Positions 20,935-61,827 are shown, counted from the first letter of the stretch. The stretch: 64,000 nt of DNA from Saccoglossus kowalevskii (GCF_000003605.2 NW_003130860.1:58374-122373), one strand, 5' to 3'. Numbers and translations: made by a program. The notes: a model not told the origin generated them from the letters alone.

Positions 20935-23900
20935 GTAAACAACTGATCATTTACCATTGCAGGGACTATTATATTCTATACGATGAGAATTGGTCTATTT
21001 TTACTGTGATGGAAAGACTTTCTATTAAATGTACTCTCACTTCTAATCCCAACTTTAAATCGACCCCCTACCCTCTATTGTCTCCTCAAATTTATAGTAT
21101 ATGCCCATCTTGAGGACTAAGTATCGTTATCTAGAGGGGCATATACATGTACAACTGAATTGGGGGGGGGGGGAGGGTACATTAGAAAGTCTTTCCGTTA
21201 TGTGATATTTATTTCTCTTTATTTTAATATCTGTAAATTAAGTAAATTCTCCCCTCTCCCTTTTGAATCGTTCGCCCATAAACTAAATATAAATTAAAAT
21301 TATTTAGTGAATATTTTGGGTTACATTTTATTTTATAATATCACCATTTACTATTTATTTTAAATGCTCTTTTGTGGAAGTGAGTTGACTCGTTGCCTCA
21401 GAAACCCAGTGAAATGTTAGCTTATATGTATAAAAGTTACACGACCACTGCTGTATTGCGAATAGATGTTAATAGTACAAAGAATTGGTGATTTGATTTA
21501 ATTTTTGATGACAAAACTCACTGAAACTGTAAACTGAATTTGTATTTTTTGAAATTAAAGCAGTTTAAAGTATACCGGTACATGTACCCGGTACAGCATG
21601 TTTAAAATATATTGTTTTCATAAAATAGCACAATGACTATGCTATTCCATGAAGGGAGCCACGACGCCTCTCATGTGGCTACTTAAGCCTCGTAACCTTA
21701 TTTTCTTTTGTTTCAATCTAGTTAATCCCGATGAGGACATTGTCTAGCTCATCTTTGATGTTGATGATAGTTTGCCATTGTTCACGCAAGTAACTAGTTA
21801 GTGGAATATGATATAACCTCGCCGATTTTTAACGTGATAAATATATGCGCATTATGAAACTACGGTCATCATACATGCGCATCGGGTTGTTTAGTTGTGA
21901 AAGGTCAAAATACGCATTTCACAACCGGAAATTCAACAGATGAACGTTTGATTTCACAGATTTCACATGTTTGCATTATTAGCAATTGTAACAAAATTTT
22001 GAGCGTCTACAACAAAAATTCCTGAGAATATTATCGCAGAGAAAGTGTCTAGGCATGCCCTTCTTTCGATACTATCTATTCTGGTGCCTGGTGGTCGAAA
22101 ACTTCAAATAGTTTTGGGCGTCAAACTGATGATGGTACCACTGAATAATGCAATCATAATGGTCACAGGCAATCATTGATTACGTCTCATCACCGTTCAG
22201 TGTTCTCCACAAGGGGTTTTAGGCGGGTGGCCCGCCCACCAAGTTTTACGGCCGCCTAGGAACTCTCAACACCCGCCCACCAACGTAGATCCAGCTGAAA
22301 TTATTTGTAAAAAGCTTGCATTGTTCTTCCCAAGCCTAAACAAAAGAGTAGTTGCCCAACCCTTTATTTTGCTATTGTTTCAAAAGTCCAGACATAAACA
22401 ATGACCACTGGAAGTCTGCAAGCAGTAATCAAGTGTATTCATGGCAATGTGTCAATCGCCTGAATTCATTGTCAGAGGACCGAAACAGGAAAACAAAGTC
22501 AGTGGAAAACAAAGGATTTTTTTCGTTAGCGTGCCACAAATAAAAATGTTATGGGTTTTGCTTTGACAAATCGTCCGTTTTGGCTTCGGGGACAAATCAC
22601 CTCGTATATTTTCTACATTATAACTCAATTATGTTTTGTACTTGCTGTTGAACAAGAACAATTTGCGAACGTATAAATCATCGATTTCAAACTTTCTGCA
22701 TTTCGTAAATATTGATAGTGACCAATCAGTTTGTATTTCAAAAAATTTGTAACATGTTTCAATTAAATTAAAAAGAAAATAGTAAATAACTTAGTGACAT
22801 AAATGCTAGAATGTTGTATGTAAATGACATGCAAATTAATATGCAAATTTATGCTAATTAGGCCGCCCACCAGCTATTTTGGATTGTGGAAAACACTGCC
22901 GTTACAAATACAAAAAGATTCACGATAGTTCATCAGTTCTTCTTCAATCGATGGAAACAATAACAATGTCCAACTGGACATCATTTCCAATCTTGTGCAT
23001 GCGCAGTTCGTCTGTTGCTACCGAACATGCTCCGAATATTACCGAATGCTCGAGATTAGCGTAACCCATTGTAAGAAACTGCCAAGAGCTAACAACAACC
23101 AATGTTTGTGAACAAACATTGACAATCGCTCATAGGGTAAAGCTAAAACAATAGCATCGTGGCTTCTTCCGTTAGTACTTTCCATGGCTATTCTAAGACT
23201 GATTGTTTTCATTACAGAATAATTGGTGTTGAGGAAAAACGTGAAAAAACCATATTAGATGAACCACCTTTACACCCAAAAAATGCTCCATTGGAAGAGA
23301 GACCAAACTATAATGAAGAGCCGTGTTATACATATCACAGTAAAATAAGAGTTTTGGAAGGTGCTAAGCAAGCACTGTGGCTGACCAAGTCTAAGATGAT
23401 GGCAGAGGAGGTGAGGCCATTTGAAGTATATTTTCTGTGTTCCTAAGACATACACCACTATATCATGTATTTCTTTGGGTTGTGCAAACTGCTATGGAAC
23501 GCCGGTCAATGAGCCGCCTCTTCACACTAATGTTTATACACAGAACTTGAGATAATGTTTTTTACAGTTTAAGTTGCCTTTTAATCACATATTTTAGTGA
23601 AATATTGATGTCATACATAATTCTATCTGGAACAGCAGAAACTAAGTCATAATAATGATACTAAAATTTGTGTTTGAAGTTCAAAATTTCCCATGTAATT
23701 TCAGGTTTCAACTAACTTGATATAGAACATCTTTAAACGTAATGAGATCACGCGCAGAATGCCTTCAGGAGCAGGAACTAGCAGCGTAAACTGATTGCAT
23801 ATTTATGCAATTTTATGGCCAGTTTATTTCTATAATGTCTCTAAGTTTCCTTTATTTTTTATTTAGTAAAGAAATCACTGAAACGATTTATTATATCCGT

Positions 23901-26900
23901 AAAATATTCCCGGCACTCCTTGCGCGATATGCATCAGACCGGTGTTGAAAGAACGCCGACCTGCAGCATCAATGTTCTGAGACCCTATTACTTTTGTGTG
24001 ACCACTTAATTAATTATACATGTACATTGTATAAACAAACAATTTTTTAGTTGAATCGATGGTGATGACAGTGTCAAGTTTTACTCTATTTATTTACATG
24101 TTGTCTTTTAGATGCCGGAAAGACTGCAACTGTTGGCTGACATTGTGGATATGCCAAATATGGAAGATGAAGTTTTGCGATCTGTTAAGAAGTGTCGCAT
24201 ATTTGATGATCCAAAATCATTTAAAATACATCCAGAAAGATTCAGGTACTAAGGGGTCTTTTTTATTCAAGTACTGTGGAATACTTTATTTTCGCTGGAA
24301 TTAATTTTCGCTGAAAAGGCTATTTGGGCGTTTTGCTTGGAATTTATTTTCACTGATTTTTGATGAGATTAATGTGAAATATAGAAAAAAAAGTATATTC
24401 GCTGGATTTTATTTTCACGAAATCATCCCTTCAGCGAAAATAGCAAAAATAAATTCCAAGCGAAAATAAAGTATTCTACAGTAAGCTATAAAGTGGTCTT
24501 TAGTGTGTTATAAGATAAACTAAGGAGTCTTTTTAATATGAGATTTAGGTAACCTAGGGATATTCACCAATTATGGTACTGGTATTCCGGTGACCTAAGT
24601 GCTCTTTGAATTAACTTCATAGAACAATATACTTTTATAGTATGCTGTATAACTACATAGAAAATATAATACAATCAATGTCATTTGATTACTTGTTTTT
24701 GACATTGTTTGTGTATCTGGTGACATGTAATCTGTGCACTGTTTGATTTCAGTTTCACTCAGTTGATGGCTTTCCTACACCTGTGTACCAAGATAACGCC
24801 GCAATATCCCAAGTTACTACAACGGAGCATTGGGCAGGACTACCACCTAAGTGCACCGTTTCAACGAGGTATGATTTCTTCTTGATTGTACACCAAACAT
24901 TGAATGCAGTGACATTACATATTTACCTGTATTTAAATTTGCTGTGAGCTTCTAGCTGATAAGCAATTTTCAAGACCCCTTAAGTTCATACATCCTGGTA
25001 CTTTTGTTAGTATGGCAACATGAGAAACATGCATAATTTGGACATTTCAATGTGTTTTTATGTTCCTAACAGTATTATTTCACTCTAGTAGCTAAAACAA
25101 AGTCAAATCTTTGAAATTGTGATGAAATATCAATAAAATAAATTTATTTTTGATTTTCAAACCAATGGAAATACCTGGATGTGTGACCTTTGGAAGTTAT
25201 GGAAGTGACCTACCGGTATTATACTTAATGAGCACCATAAGTTGTTGCTTACATTCATTCAAGTAACCTAAGTTTTTTACCCAAGCTGCTGTTATATTCA
25301 GATAACTTAAGGTGACCACTCAAGTTGCTGTTATATTAGGTAACCTAAAAAATCTTTTTTTCTACTCAGGTAAAGATCGTATCAAGATTAGAGGAAGATC
25401 AGGTTCAATTATCACATCCAAATATCCTCTGTTGCCATTAGCAACAGATGAAGAAATCCAAGATACAGCATCATTTGAGTTGGAGTCATTGCATCCCATA
25501 GCAGGCACGATAGATTTGTTACCTTCAAATCTTTACAAATGGGATAAAAATTCAACAGGTATGGCTGCGTTTATTATATCTAGATTATATTTTAGATACT
25601 ACTTTAAAGCGAGAGGGTCGTCACCTGCGCACACACAGAAATTGAGTCCCATGCGACGATAACAACACACCCTAAAAACGCAAAGGATCATGGGTGGAAT
25701 CTTGTTTGTAAACAATGTCAACTTCCCCGCTTTAAAATAAAAATAAAAAGATTATTATATTTAATGCTTTTTCAACAAGATCATCATTGTGATCTTATGT
25801 TTATAGTTTAAATTCAATCTTTTTATTTAAGACGACTGCTTTCTTGAATTCTTTTTGGTTTTAATGACTGATTTTGTTCAAACTTCATTAATTGGTGTTA
25901 TGATGTTCATTTGTATGTTATTTTCCCTGCAATCAATGGTTATTAGAAAGTGTCCATTACCATTCCTTTGATAAACCTGCGTACTGTCATTTTTAGCTTT
26001 TTTTGACTGTCAACAATATGTTAATGCCTTAATGTTGTCTGCTGTATCTCCGCCCGTCTGTGAAGGAAATTTGTGAATGCAATATCTCAAGATAAAACTG
26101 AGCAGTCAAACATGAGACAATGACCTGTAAAACTATGTAACAATTTGCATATGAATAAAATGTACATTTTATTGATAATAACAAAACTATTGCTTAGATT
26201 CACACAAAACTTGAATCATATACTATGGATCAATTGAAATAGAAAGAAATGGAAATCAAACTGGATATTTTCTCCTTCACAACAACATCAAAATCCATAC
26301 ATCACTTATTAGCTTAATACTGACATTGTTATATTCGCTACATATTGTTATATTGTATGCACATTATTGGTACTTTTCTAGAATTTCTCATGTTTCATTA
26401 GGCTCTTCGTAATAGACATTTGAAGGTCACACGTCTTGGCACTTTCTGACCTTTGGAGGTCACACATCCTGGCACTTTCTGACCCCTGAAGGTCACACAT
26501 TCTGGCTTTTTCTGACCCTCTGAAGGTCACACATCCTGGCACTTTTAGGGATGTTGTCCGAAAGCAGCAATAAATTCCAATATTATATGTCTGTTTTTGA
26601 TGCTTGCCTGCATTTGTTTTTCAATATTTTCAAGAAAATTCATACTTATATTGTATTTGCACCCCCTCAAAGTACCAGGATTTGTGACCCTTTTGGGGTC
26701 ATGCATAAGGCAATAGATTTTTATCAGGGTGTGATAGCTGTTCATCATTTTTTTCAGGTTTTTTCGATGGTTATCCTTATCCACATGCCAATTTATTATT
26801 GGTATTGAATAAAAACAGTTGGATGCCACAGCATTTAGACGCTCAACTGATCTTCTATGCTTTCGCTAACTGTCTTGTCAGAGCTAACAAACAGTATGGA

Positions 26901-27763
26901 GTCCATGTAAGTCTAATCTCATGTCAATTAAATCTAGAGGGTAATATGGCATTGTAATGACATAGTGGAGGGCAATTTGACAGTGCAGTAACATGGAGGG
27001 CATTATGACAGTGTAATGACATGATGGAGGGCAATATGGCAGTAATTACATGGAAGGCAATAGAACAGTGAAATGACAAGGTGGAGGGCAACATGGCAGT
27101 TTAATGACATGGTGAAGGGCAATATGACAGTGTAGTAACACGGAGAGCAATATGGCAGTGTAATGACATGATTGAGGGCAATATGGCAGTATAATGACAT
27201 GGTGAGTGGCAATATGGCTGTGAAATGACATGATGAAGGGCAATATGGCAACATTTTAGAGGGCAAAATGGCAGTGTGATGACATAGTGGAGGGCAATAT
27301 GGCAGTTAAATGACATGGTGGAGGGCAATATTACAGCGTAATAAAATGGAGGGCAATATGAAAGTGTAATGACATGAAGGGCAAGTGTGATGAAGTAGTA
27401 CAGTAATTCTGTTTGTCAACAAGTTCGCCATCATTTTATTTGATGTGATTTTTTTAACATGCCTCAACTATTTCTAATGACACTGCTTTCCCAAATATGA
27501 TTATTCTTTAGAGCGAAGTTGAAAAGTTGGACAGTCCTTTTGTGACCCATGCTATCGGTACTAATGGTAGAAGGTGGTCATTTGTGAGTTTTCAACTGAA
27601 TACAACAAGTCTATCTTCCAACGATGGAATCAAGAACATGGTGTGGTTGGACAGTAATTGTTTTCTCTACCAAACAATCACAAAAAAAACTCTAGAAGTC
27701 GATACACTGGATGTGAATGTTTTCAGAAAACTTCTTGCATGTTATGTTGACGGAGCTGTCTGA
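20789..27763 (+). CDS. MRPL37: Mitochondrial large-subunit ribosomal protein mL37 (MRPL37), seven exons, complete
   Basis: A structural protein of the large mitochondrial ribosomal subunit, made in the cytosol and imported. Exons: 20789-20934, 23218-23410, 24112-24245, 24753-24868, 25370-25558, 26758-26906, 27512-27763. All junctions are GT-AG and the phases join to one frame of 392 residues plus TGA; human MRPL37 is about 423. The N-terminus is rich in Arg and Lys (for example RKIRNP at 34-39), as expected for a matrix-targeting presequence. Family landmarks include LEGAKQALWLTKSK (95-108), RIKIRGRSG (200-208), DGYPYPH (263-269) and FQLNTT (336-341), each close to the vertebrate protein as I remember it. 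The ATG chosen is the first in frame and follows a YY1-like site. AATAAA at 28045 is a likely poly(A) signal. Introns 1, 3, 4, 5 and 6 hold transposon or tandem repeats, none touching an exon. Confidence 0.93.
22198..22898. mobile_element. hAT-like non-autonomous element in MRPL37 intron 1
   Basis: The ends are CAGTGTTCTCCACAA and, inverted, CAGTGTTTTCCACAA (15 bp, one mismatch). The 5-bp direct repeat CCGTT flanks it at 22193-22197 and 22899-22903. Both subterminal regions carry GGCGGGTGG-like segments. CAGTG ends with short 5-8 bp target duplications are typical of hAT elements. No transposase is encoded. Confidence 0.8.
23218..23410 (+). CDS. MRPL37: MRPL37 exon 2
   Basis: Codes residues 49-113. 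Acceptor TTACAG, donor GTGAGG. It contains EPCYTYHSKIRVLEG and ALWLTKSK, the most conserved N-terminal part of the family. Confidence 0.92.
24112..24245 (+). CDS. MRPL37: MRPL37 exon 3
   Basis: Codes residues 114-157 and two bases of codon 158 (MPERLQLLADIVDM onward). Acceptor TTTTAG, donor GTACTA, a weak donor. Confidence 0.88.
24272..24484. mobile_element. Palindromic TA-flanked MITE in MRPL37 intron 3
   Basis: It runs from TACTGTGGAATACTTTATT to AAAGTATTCTACAGTA, 213 bp, with long inverted arms. Same orientation as the copy at 8122. It starts 26 bp after the exon 3 donor. Confidence 0.88.
24753..24868 (+). CDS. MRPL37: MRPL37 exon 4
   Basis: Codes residues 158-196 and one base of codon 197 (FTQLMAFLHLCTKITPQYP onward). 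Acceptor TTTCAG, donor GTATGA. Confidence 0.9.
24967..25205. mobile_element. Small inverted-repeat element with GGTCACACATCC ends, MRPL37 intron 4
   Basis: The left end reads ACCCCTTAAGTTCATACATCCTGGTACTT in two parts (ACCCCTTAAGTTCATAC, ATCCTGGTACTT). The right end contains the inverse, TACCTGGATGTGTGACCTTT. The same terminal sequence is tandemly amplified at 5392-5702 and 26422-26546. Confidence 0.6.
25370..25558 (+). CDS. MRPL37: MRPL37 exon 5
   Basis: Codes residues 197-259. Acceptor CTCAG, donor GTATGG. It contains KIRGRSG, SKYPLLPLATDEEIQ and SLHPIAGTIDLLPSN. Confidence 0.92.
25603..25736. mobile_element. 134-bp MITE with TTTAAAGCG ends, MRPL37 intron 5
   Basis: TTTAAAGCG at the left and CGCTTTAAA at the right are inverted ends. 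The first 50 bases (AGGGTCGTC ... TTGAGTCCCATG) resemble the region at 2815-2870 inside the hairpin-ended element. Confidence 0.6.
26422..26712. repeat. Short tandem array plus inverted end, GGTCACACATCCTGG family, MRPL37 intron 5
   Basis: Four units with AGGTCACAC.TCNTGGC and TTTCTGACC lie at about 26422-26546 (33-36 bp spacing). The inverted partner, AGTACCAGGATTTGTGACCC then GGGGTCATGCATAAG, ends at 26712. The unit and the outer end both match the array at 5362-5702. Confidence 0.75.
26758..26906 (+). CDS. MRPL37: MRPL37 exon 6
   Basis: Codes residues 260-309. Acceptor TTTTTTCAG, donor GTAAGT. It opens with FFDGYPYPHANLL, a family hallmark. Confidence 0.92.
26940..27385 (+). repeat. Degenerate tandem array, ~30-bp unit, MRPL37 intron 6
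   Basis: GGAGGGCAATATGGCAGTG followed by TAATGACATG recurs about 14 times with many small length changes. It lies 34 bp after the exon 6 donor. Minus-strand frames across it (His/Cys/Pro-rich) are artefacts. Confidence 0.9.
27512..27763 (+). CDS. MRPL37: MRPL37 exon 7 and stop
   Basis: Codes residues 310-392 and TGA. It contains VTHAIGTNGRRWSFVSFQL, NTTSLSSNDGIKNMVWLDS and CFLYQ, and ends with FRKLLACYVDGAV, close to the vertebrate C-terminus. Confidence 0.93.
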   Translation, partial: SEVEKLDSPFVTHAIGTNGRRWSFVSFQLNTTSLSSNDGIKNMVWLDSNCFLYQTITKKTLEVDTLDVNVFRKLLACYVDGAV

Positions 27764-28044
27764 ATCTAGTTCTTGTCAGTTTAGTTGTGGCGTGAAAATA
27801 ACAAGAATCTTGTAAATATGTTCCCACGCTCCTTGTTTTTGGGGAGCATCTGCTAGTGTTCCCAAGAAGTAAATTTGGTGACATGAAATATTTTGATTTC
27901 TGCTTAAAACCAACTCAGATTATGTGTATTTGAATAGAAAATGCATGAAATTATCTGAGCTGTTAAATGTTTTGAGAAACTTGTGTCGGCAAAATAGGAT
28001 TTAACAAAACACAGTCCGTGAGATTTTGTAATCATTTTATCAAC

Positions 28045-28050
28045 AATAAA
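28045..28050 (+). terminator. Candidate poly(A) signal of MRPL37
   Basis: AATAAA, 282 bp after the MRPL37 stop codon, the first canonical hexamer downstream. Confidence 0.55.
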
Positions 28051-28059
28051 CGTGAGCTG

Positions 28060-31000
28060 GACAAACTAAATTAAATGAATTGTCAGGTTGGTTGTGAGAA
28101 TCTGCAAGAATAGAGAGCAATTTATTAAGATTTGTTAGTTGCTGATACCTTGAAATTACAACATTACAACAGCACCCTCTATGGTGAAATGTGATTTTTT
28201 AAAATTTTTTAATTCATAATTTAAATTAAAATGTGTATTTTCACGAGATTGCGAGCTCTTTAAGTTAAATTAGGATTATATTAATTCATGCATTGATGTT
28301 GCATATAGCTATTACAATGCTTTTTTACGGAATTGAGGTACATAATACAGATGGCAACGACTGGGAGCATGACATGAGTTCTTTAATTATTTCCCATGAT
28401 GCTTAGAGAGAGAGGTCACGGGGTATAAACATTGAGTACAGGAAGCAGCACTGATACAAGTACTATACACAACAAGCTCTATTTCTCCTAGGTTCAATTA
28501 CATGATACCACAAGAGCATTATTCAACAAGGCCCACTTTTGAGGGCGATAAAACAAAAAGTGGATTAAGAGTTTTCATTTGTTCTGGCAGCTGCAAAAAC
28601 CCAGAAAACTACTTACCGCTTACCATTGACCTCCACTTGATAAGCAGAGCAGAGCATTCCATTCTGTAAACAGGTGGTGAAAGTTATTAGCAAGGAGAAC
28701 AGAACCTTATACAGAAGGGGTAGATGCAACGGTTTTTATAACATTTTTCATACTCCCTGTAATCAATAGTTCACTAAATCCAGCCTTGCTCAAACTTACT
28801 AATGTAAAAAATACTCTGGACTTGCCTTCTCACTGAATCATCGCTACTGCTTGCTGAGTGAAGACCACTGACAGAACTACCCAACAACTGAGGTGAAAAT
28901 GTTACCAATGCGAATATAACAGTAAAAACATTATTTGATTAATCATAGGATTATTCATAGGCGATAAACTGGTCGCAAATTATGTGCATAAACAGTGCTC
29001 CAGTATGCAAATAAATATTGGGACATATGCACAGCCTGAAATGAATACATGAAACACAAAATCAGATTTATTACACTTGTGTCATGCTAATGTTTCTCTC
29101 CAAAAGGATGGAGACTGTTGCGCAGATCAACAAGTACAAACTGAGACATTACCAAGCTTTAATTAGGTATTTTTTAGTCGAAGGAGTCACCGGCAGTAAT
29201 TAGTGCAATTCAAACCTCATACTTGTGATTCCATTAGAAGAGCGCATTGAATTGTGGGTAAACAACACAAATGTCTTACATGCACAGCATGACGACCACC
29301 ACCTTTTAAAAAGCCACTGGCCCAGAGTAATATGTATACCTTCCTTTTTTTGTTGATTCATTTGGTGCGCGTCCTCAGTGATAACATATTTCAAACATAA
29401 TACTCGCTCCTTGCAATGCATTCAACACAAATTTGGATGTCACTTTGACAGTTACTTAACTTACAAATGATTACTAGGATACATGAATATGAATCAAAAC
29501 TGTTAATTGCTTGAGGAAAAACATTCTATATTCTTACACATTATGTAGGCTATGGCATCCCAGGCGATCAAATGCTTTGTGGTTTATTTGTTTCTACATT
29601 TTTCAGCTTCAGTTTCACCTGGTTTTGCATACCTACGAGCAACAACTGCAACAGCCTTCTTGTGTCTCTCCGATAATATATAACCAGACACTAGTGTCCT
29701 TTTCAAATTCATACAACCAGTAACCAAAGTGCCGGTTTCATACTCTGTATACTTATTGGGAGAAGTTACATATTTGTTTGTTGACAGCCAGGGGGCCGTA
29801 CACACTTAGACAAAACATTTTTGAAATAAGAGCATCAGGGGTCGTGAATTACCCACAGAAAATCTTTCTTCCACGATTCTTGAAACTTCCATTCATGTTT
29901 CTCAGCATCATACACTTTGTTTTTTTCTGTAGACAGCTTGATATTTAAATATGGCAACAAGTTTGCAATCGACTAATACCCCTACCATTTTTAGTGACGT
30001 TGTGCTACACAAGATCACGAACCCTTAAATCAATGCAGCAGATGGAATAGCGCCACCAATTTTGCAATTCGCAACCCCCCCCCCCCCCCAGCTGATTTTA
30101 ACAATAGACACTTCTGAATTTTAAGCATTGTAATTTTCTTTTAAACGCCAGAATGATGAATTCTGTCCTTTTTAACACTTGTGTGAAAGTCGTGTCAGGA
30201 CAGTAATCATAACATTTTTAAAATAGCAAGACACTCTGACCAGCTTTTTAATAAAGTTACTGACTGACCTGGCACAAAAATAGCTGGCCTCTGATCCCTG
30301 GGGTGGTGCGAGTTTTGCACACTGTGGTGTCGACTGCAGCTCTGAGACACCACACAATACATTTCCAGTGATTATACATGCACGCATGTATCAGATGGTA
30401 CCATCTGGTTGGTTACATAGGCCTTACGTAGCATTGCTCATGCTAGACAATGTGTACATGGATAAGAGAACTTAAAACCACTGATCCATATGACCTAAAC
30501 ATTAAAGAAAATGTGAGATGAAGTATGCCCTCTTCTCTTTACTTCACTTCTCTTGTTTTTTATTGCATAAACAAAAGTAGCCATCTCTTCTTTTTTGAGT
30601 TGAGAACTTCCATCCATCAGCTGCCTCCTGCCATTATTTTTATTCCTGATAAAGGATAGGCTTTGCCATCTGAAATGTTGTGCTGTTTTTTAATAGTAAT
30701 TTTTAGCTTGTATTTTTATCAGCTATGGCTACTATTGTCTTTTTAACCTGGTTTCCAGTGTTTGTCTTGTTTTTATGATAAATGAGTTTTGAGGGATACA
30801 TTTTGACAAAACCTCACTGAACCAACCATCGTCTAAGGGTTATTTTTGGTATGCCACAGGGTAGCTGGGGTGTGGTTTAACTTAACCTCTTTTCTGGTGT
30901 TGCCCTCAGCGATTCATGGCCAAAAAACCCTCAGTGTTATCAGTTATCCATCATTGAACAGATTTCACAGCTAACCATTAGTGATCAGGTCAGGTATCTG

Positions 31001-32583
31001 GGTGGGGGGTGGTGGAGTTACTAATTCAAGATAAAACTCTGACAAATACAGGTGAATTTCATACCACACACGCATTAAAAGACAAATGAAAATAACACCA
31101 TTTGTGATTGATACATAGTTACAATTATTTAATGCACTTATGTACTTCCTTAGAACATAAAACTGACAGAAAAAAAATATTTGTCTACGACGAATCCATG
31201 TAAAAGTAAGGACTACCACGAAGAAGTAAATACTCCTAAGTTTTTGCAAGTTTATGGCCGACAGACAGCCACCTATTTCTGTCAACTGCTTCCCTGGGAA
31301 GTTTCTTACTGTACATACAGTCAATTAAAAGAGTCATTATTAAAAACCCATGAATATTCTAAAAACATTAAACACTGAAATGTCATTGGTTACTTCTTTT
31401 CTCCAATTAAAAAATCAGTAATCAGTGTGTTGGTTTGGTAATTATTTACTCTGCATTTAAAATATTGGTTACGTTTGGCTTGGAGTTCAGTTAAGAGTGG
31501 CCCAGGGAAATGGCAACAGAATTTCTCCCCCCAAAAACAAATTAAAGAAAATAATTATTTAAAAAAAAAAAGTGGCATTTCATTCATATATTACAGACTA
31601 TATTCCCTGAACCACACTCTGAGATTACCAAAATCTATCACGAAAAATGTACAACTATTACATCTACCCCCTTCCGATTTATACCTGCCCACCCCCATCT
31701 TAAAGTATTTTGATCAAGATCATGAAAACATGGTTGATTCCATTGTTGGAAAAAGAGGTGCGGAGGCTCAGTAATAGCTGCAATGAGTTTTTCAAAATCT
31801 GAAAGGTTGCATGCAGCCTTATTGTCAATAATGGGCTGTGGATTTCTTTTTTGGTCTTGAAAACGAAAACACTATTCTAACATTTACAGGGAATTTAATA
31901 TTTTTGATGAATTCTCATTTTTCTTCAGAAATATTTTCAATAATATATCACAGGAAAATATTGCTACATCTTGCTAGAATGTTTTATATTACAATTTCTG
32001 AACAATAAAATAACCCGGAAGAAGTCCACAGTCCGTCCACAACACAAAAATAATATCCTGATAAACAATTCCTGTCGTAAAGGCAGTCAAAAATAAAATA
32101 CAATGTTACTCAAAAATACAGAACCCATACGTTTTTTATGGTCATGGTATTTTCTTTTTAAAAAAAAAAAATGCGTTAACAGTGTGAAATCAGACAGAAG
32201 TAGCAGGAGCAACATGTACAAAACTCAAAATGCATGGCAAGGGTGGAAATGGAAAGGGGAGTAAAGAATAGGCAGACAAACAGATTAAGGGAGTAAAGAA
32301 ACAGGAAACAATCAGACATTTATATTACATCACAGATTGTTACTATTTATCCCCTGAAAACACGAGCACAAGTTCAGTCATGAGCACAGGAAACGAGAGT
32401 CTTCGTATATCTACAAAGGGGAGGCGACTCTTGCGTCCGTAGAACACGCGGTATATCATTCGCACATATTACTCAGTTCATGTGCGCAACATCATCGTTT
32501 TTAGTTTTTTATACAATAATCCCTGCCATGGCAACAACAACAACAATGTTAAGTCAATTTCTTTGATTCAGTTTTCACGTTAA
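28060..32583. other. Interval between the convergent MRPL37 and GSK3 genes
   Basis: No exon recognised. The right part should hold the GSK3 3' UTR. Minus-strand AATAAA hexamers occur at 30639-30644 and 30558-30563, which would imply a UTR of about 2 kb, but neither is assured. Small open frames here have no recognisable similarity. Confidence 0.4.
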
Positions 32584-60645
<28,062 letters not shown>

Positions 60646-61260
60646 AATGTATTACGCGACGTTTTAGAATTTTTCAGGTCGTTTTCGTGCGATCTAACGC
60701 TTACATCGTAGGCAAGATCAGGGTGTCTTTTACAGATTCCACCTCGTTAGAAGGCAAACAGAGAGTTCAACTGAATGAGTTCCAGTGCAAAATTCGCCTC
60801 AAATAGTACCACAGACAGCTAAAATAGTCAACCCACGTATTCTTTAAAACACGGAGATCCTAATACATATGTAAAACAGTGATCGGGGTTAAACTCCGAC
60901 TATTTTGACCAGGAAATCACAGTATTGTTGGCTGTTTGGTCCGAGTTTCTCGTTGCCAATTGCTGTCAACTAACTGCACAATACTTATCTGACGATTATG
61001 TTCGGCAAAACTCGTCAACTCTTCGGTTTTTCTGCCGACCAATCAGATAGCGCGTTTCTGCAACCGATTCGTATCGAAGGATGTCGATCGTTGCTCGGGC
61101 GAAAAACATCTTTCCGCGAAGCACGAGCTACCCGCAAAGTGGTGACGTCAGGACATAGCGGGGTCACGAGAAGGTACGCAAATAGATGACGTATTTCACA
61201 TGGCGGCTACCCAGAGGTACTGATATGGTGTTCCTCGTTATATGCCGGGGTTATATGATC
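60646..61260. promoter_or_regulatory. Likely bidirectional promoter of GSK3 (minus) and the SNAPC2-like gene (plus)
   Basis: This interval is richer in CpG than the rest of the window and separates two head-to-head coding starts. It contains a perfect CRE palindrome TGACGTCA (61143-61150), a CCAATCAG box (61039-61046) and an ATGGCGGC YY1-like core (61200-61207). No TATA box is clear. Transcription starts are inferred, not seen. Confidence 0.5.
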
Positions 61261-61693
61261 AATAACCCGACCTCATTAGTCTGATATTTGGTTCAGTTTC
61301 GTGGAGACTTTTTGACACGCTTTCGAGGAATACTGTTTTCGGTGTAAAAGAACGAGTGTTGATAAATTCAGTGAAAAGGCTCTTGACAAAAAAACCTGTC
61401 GCATGAGGTCTCTCTTTTTTTTACCTCTTCCAATGTACAGTGTACCGGAACTTGAAGACAAATAGTCTTCACGATATTTTCACCCCATACCATAATATAT
61501 CTTGACAGTATTAGTTGAAAGTGTGATGACATAGCTCAATATTAGTCTAAATATAAATGGGGAATTTAAATTAGAAATTGTAAAAAAAATAATTGAGATG
61601 GTTGAATACAGTCTTTTTTATATGTTGTGAATAGACTTTATTTCTATCAAAATGATATTACTGTACATGTATGCGATTTTCAGAGTTAATTCA

Positions 61694-61827
61694 TTTAAAG
61701 GGTGGCAGTCGTCGTGCCCCGTCCTGTTCGATATGGGACTCGTAGTGACTTATACAACACGTGTAAAATACATTATTTATTTACATGGAATTAGAACGCG
61801 CTCTGCGCGACAACCACTGCCCTTTAA
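61694..61827. mobile_element. 134-bp MITE with TTTAAAGGG ends
   Basis: TTTAAAGGGTGGCAGTCGTC at the left is inverted at the right as GCGACAACCACTGCCCTTTA. It lies between the shared promoter and the SNAPC2-like exon, presumably in that gene's first intron. Confidence 0.65.

Noticed and set aside
27003-27328. Minus-strand His/Cys-rich open frames
   Set aside because: Antisense translation of the ~30-bp tandem array in MRPL37 intron 6.
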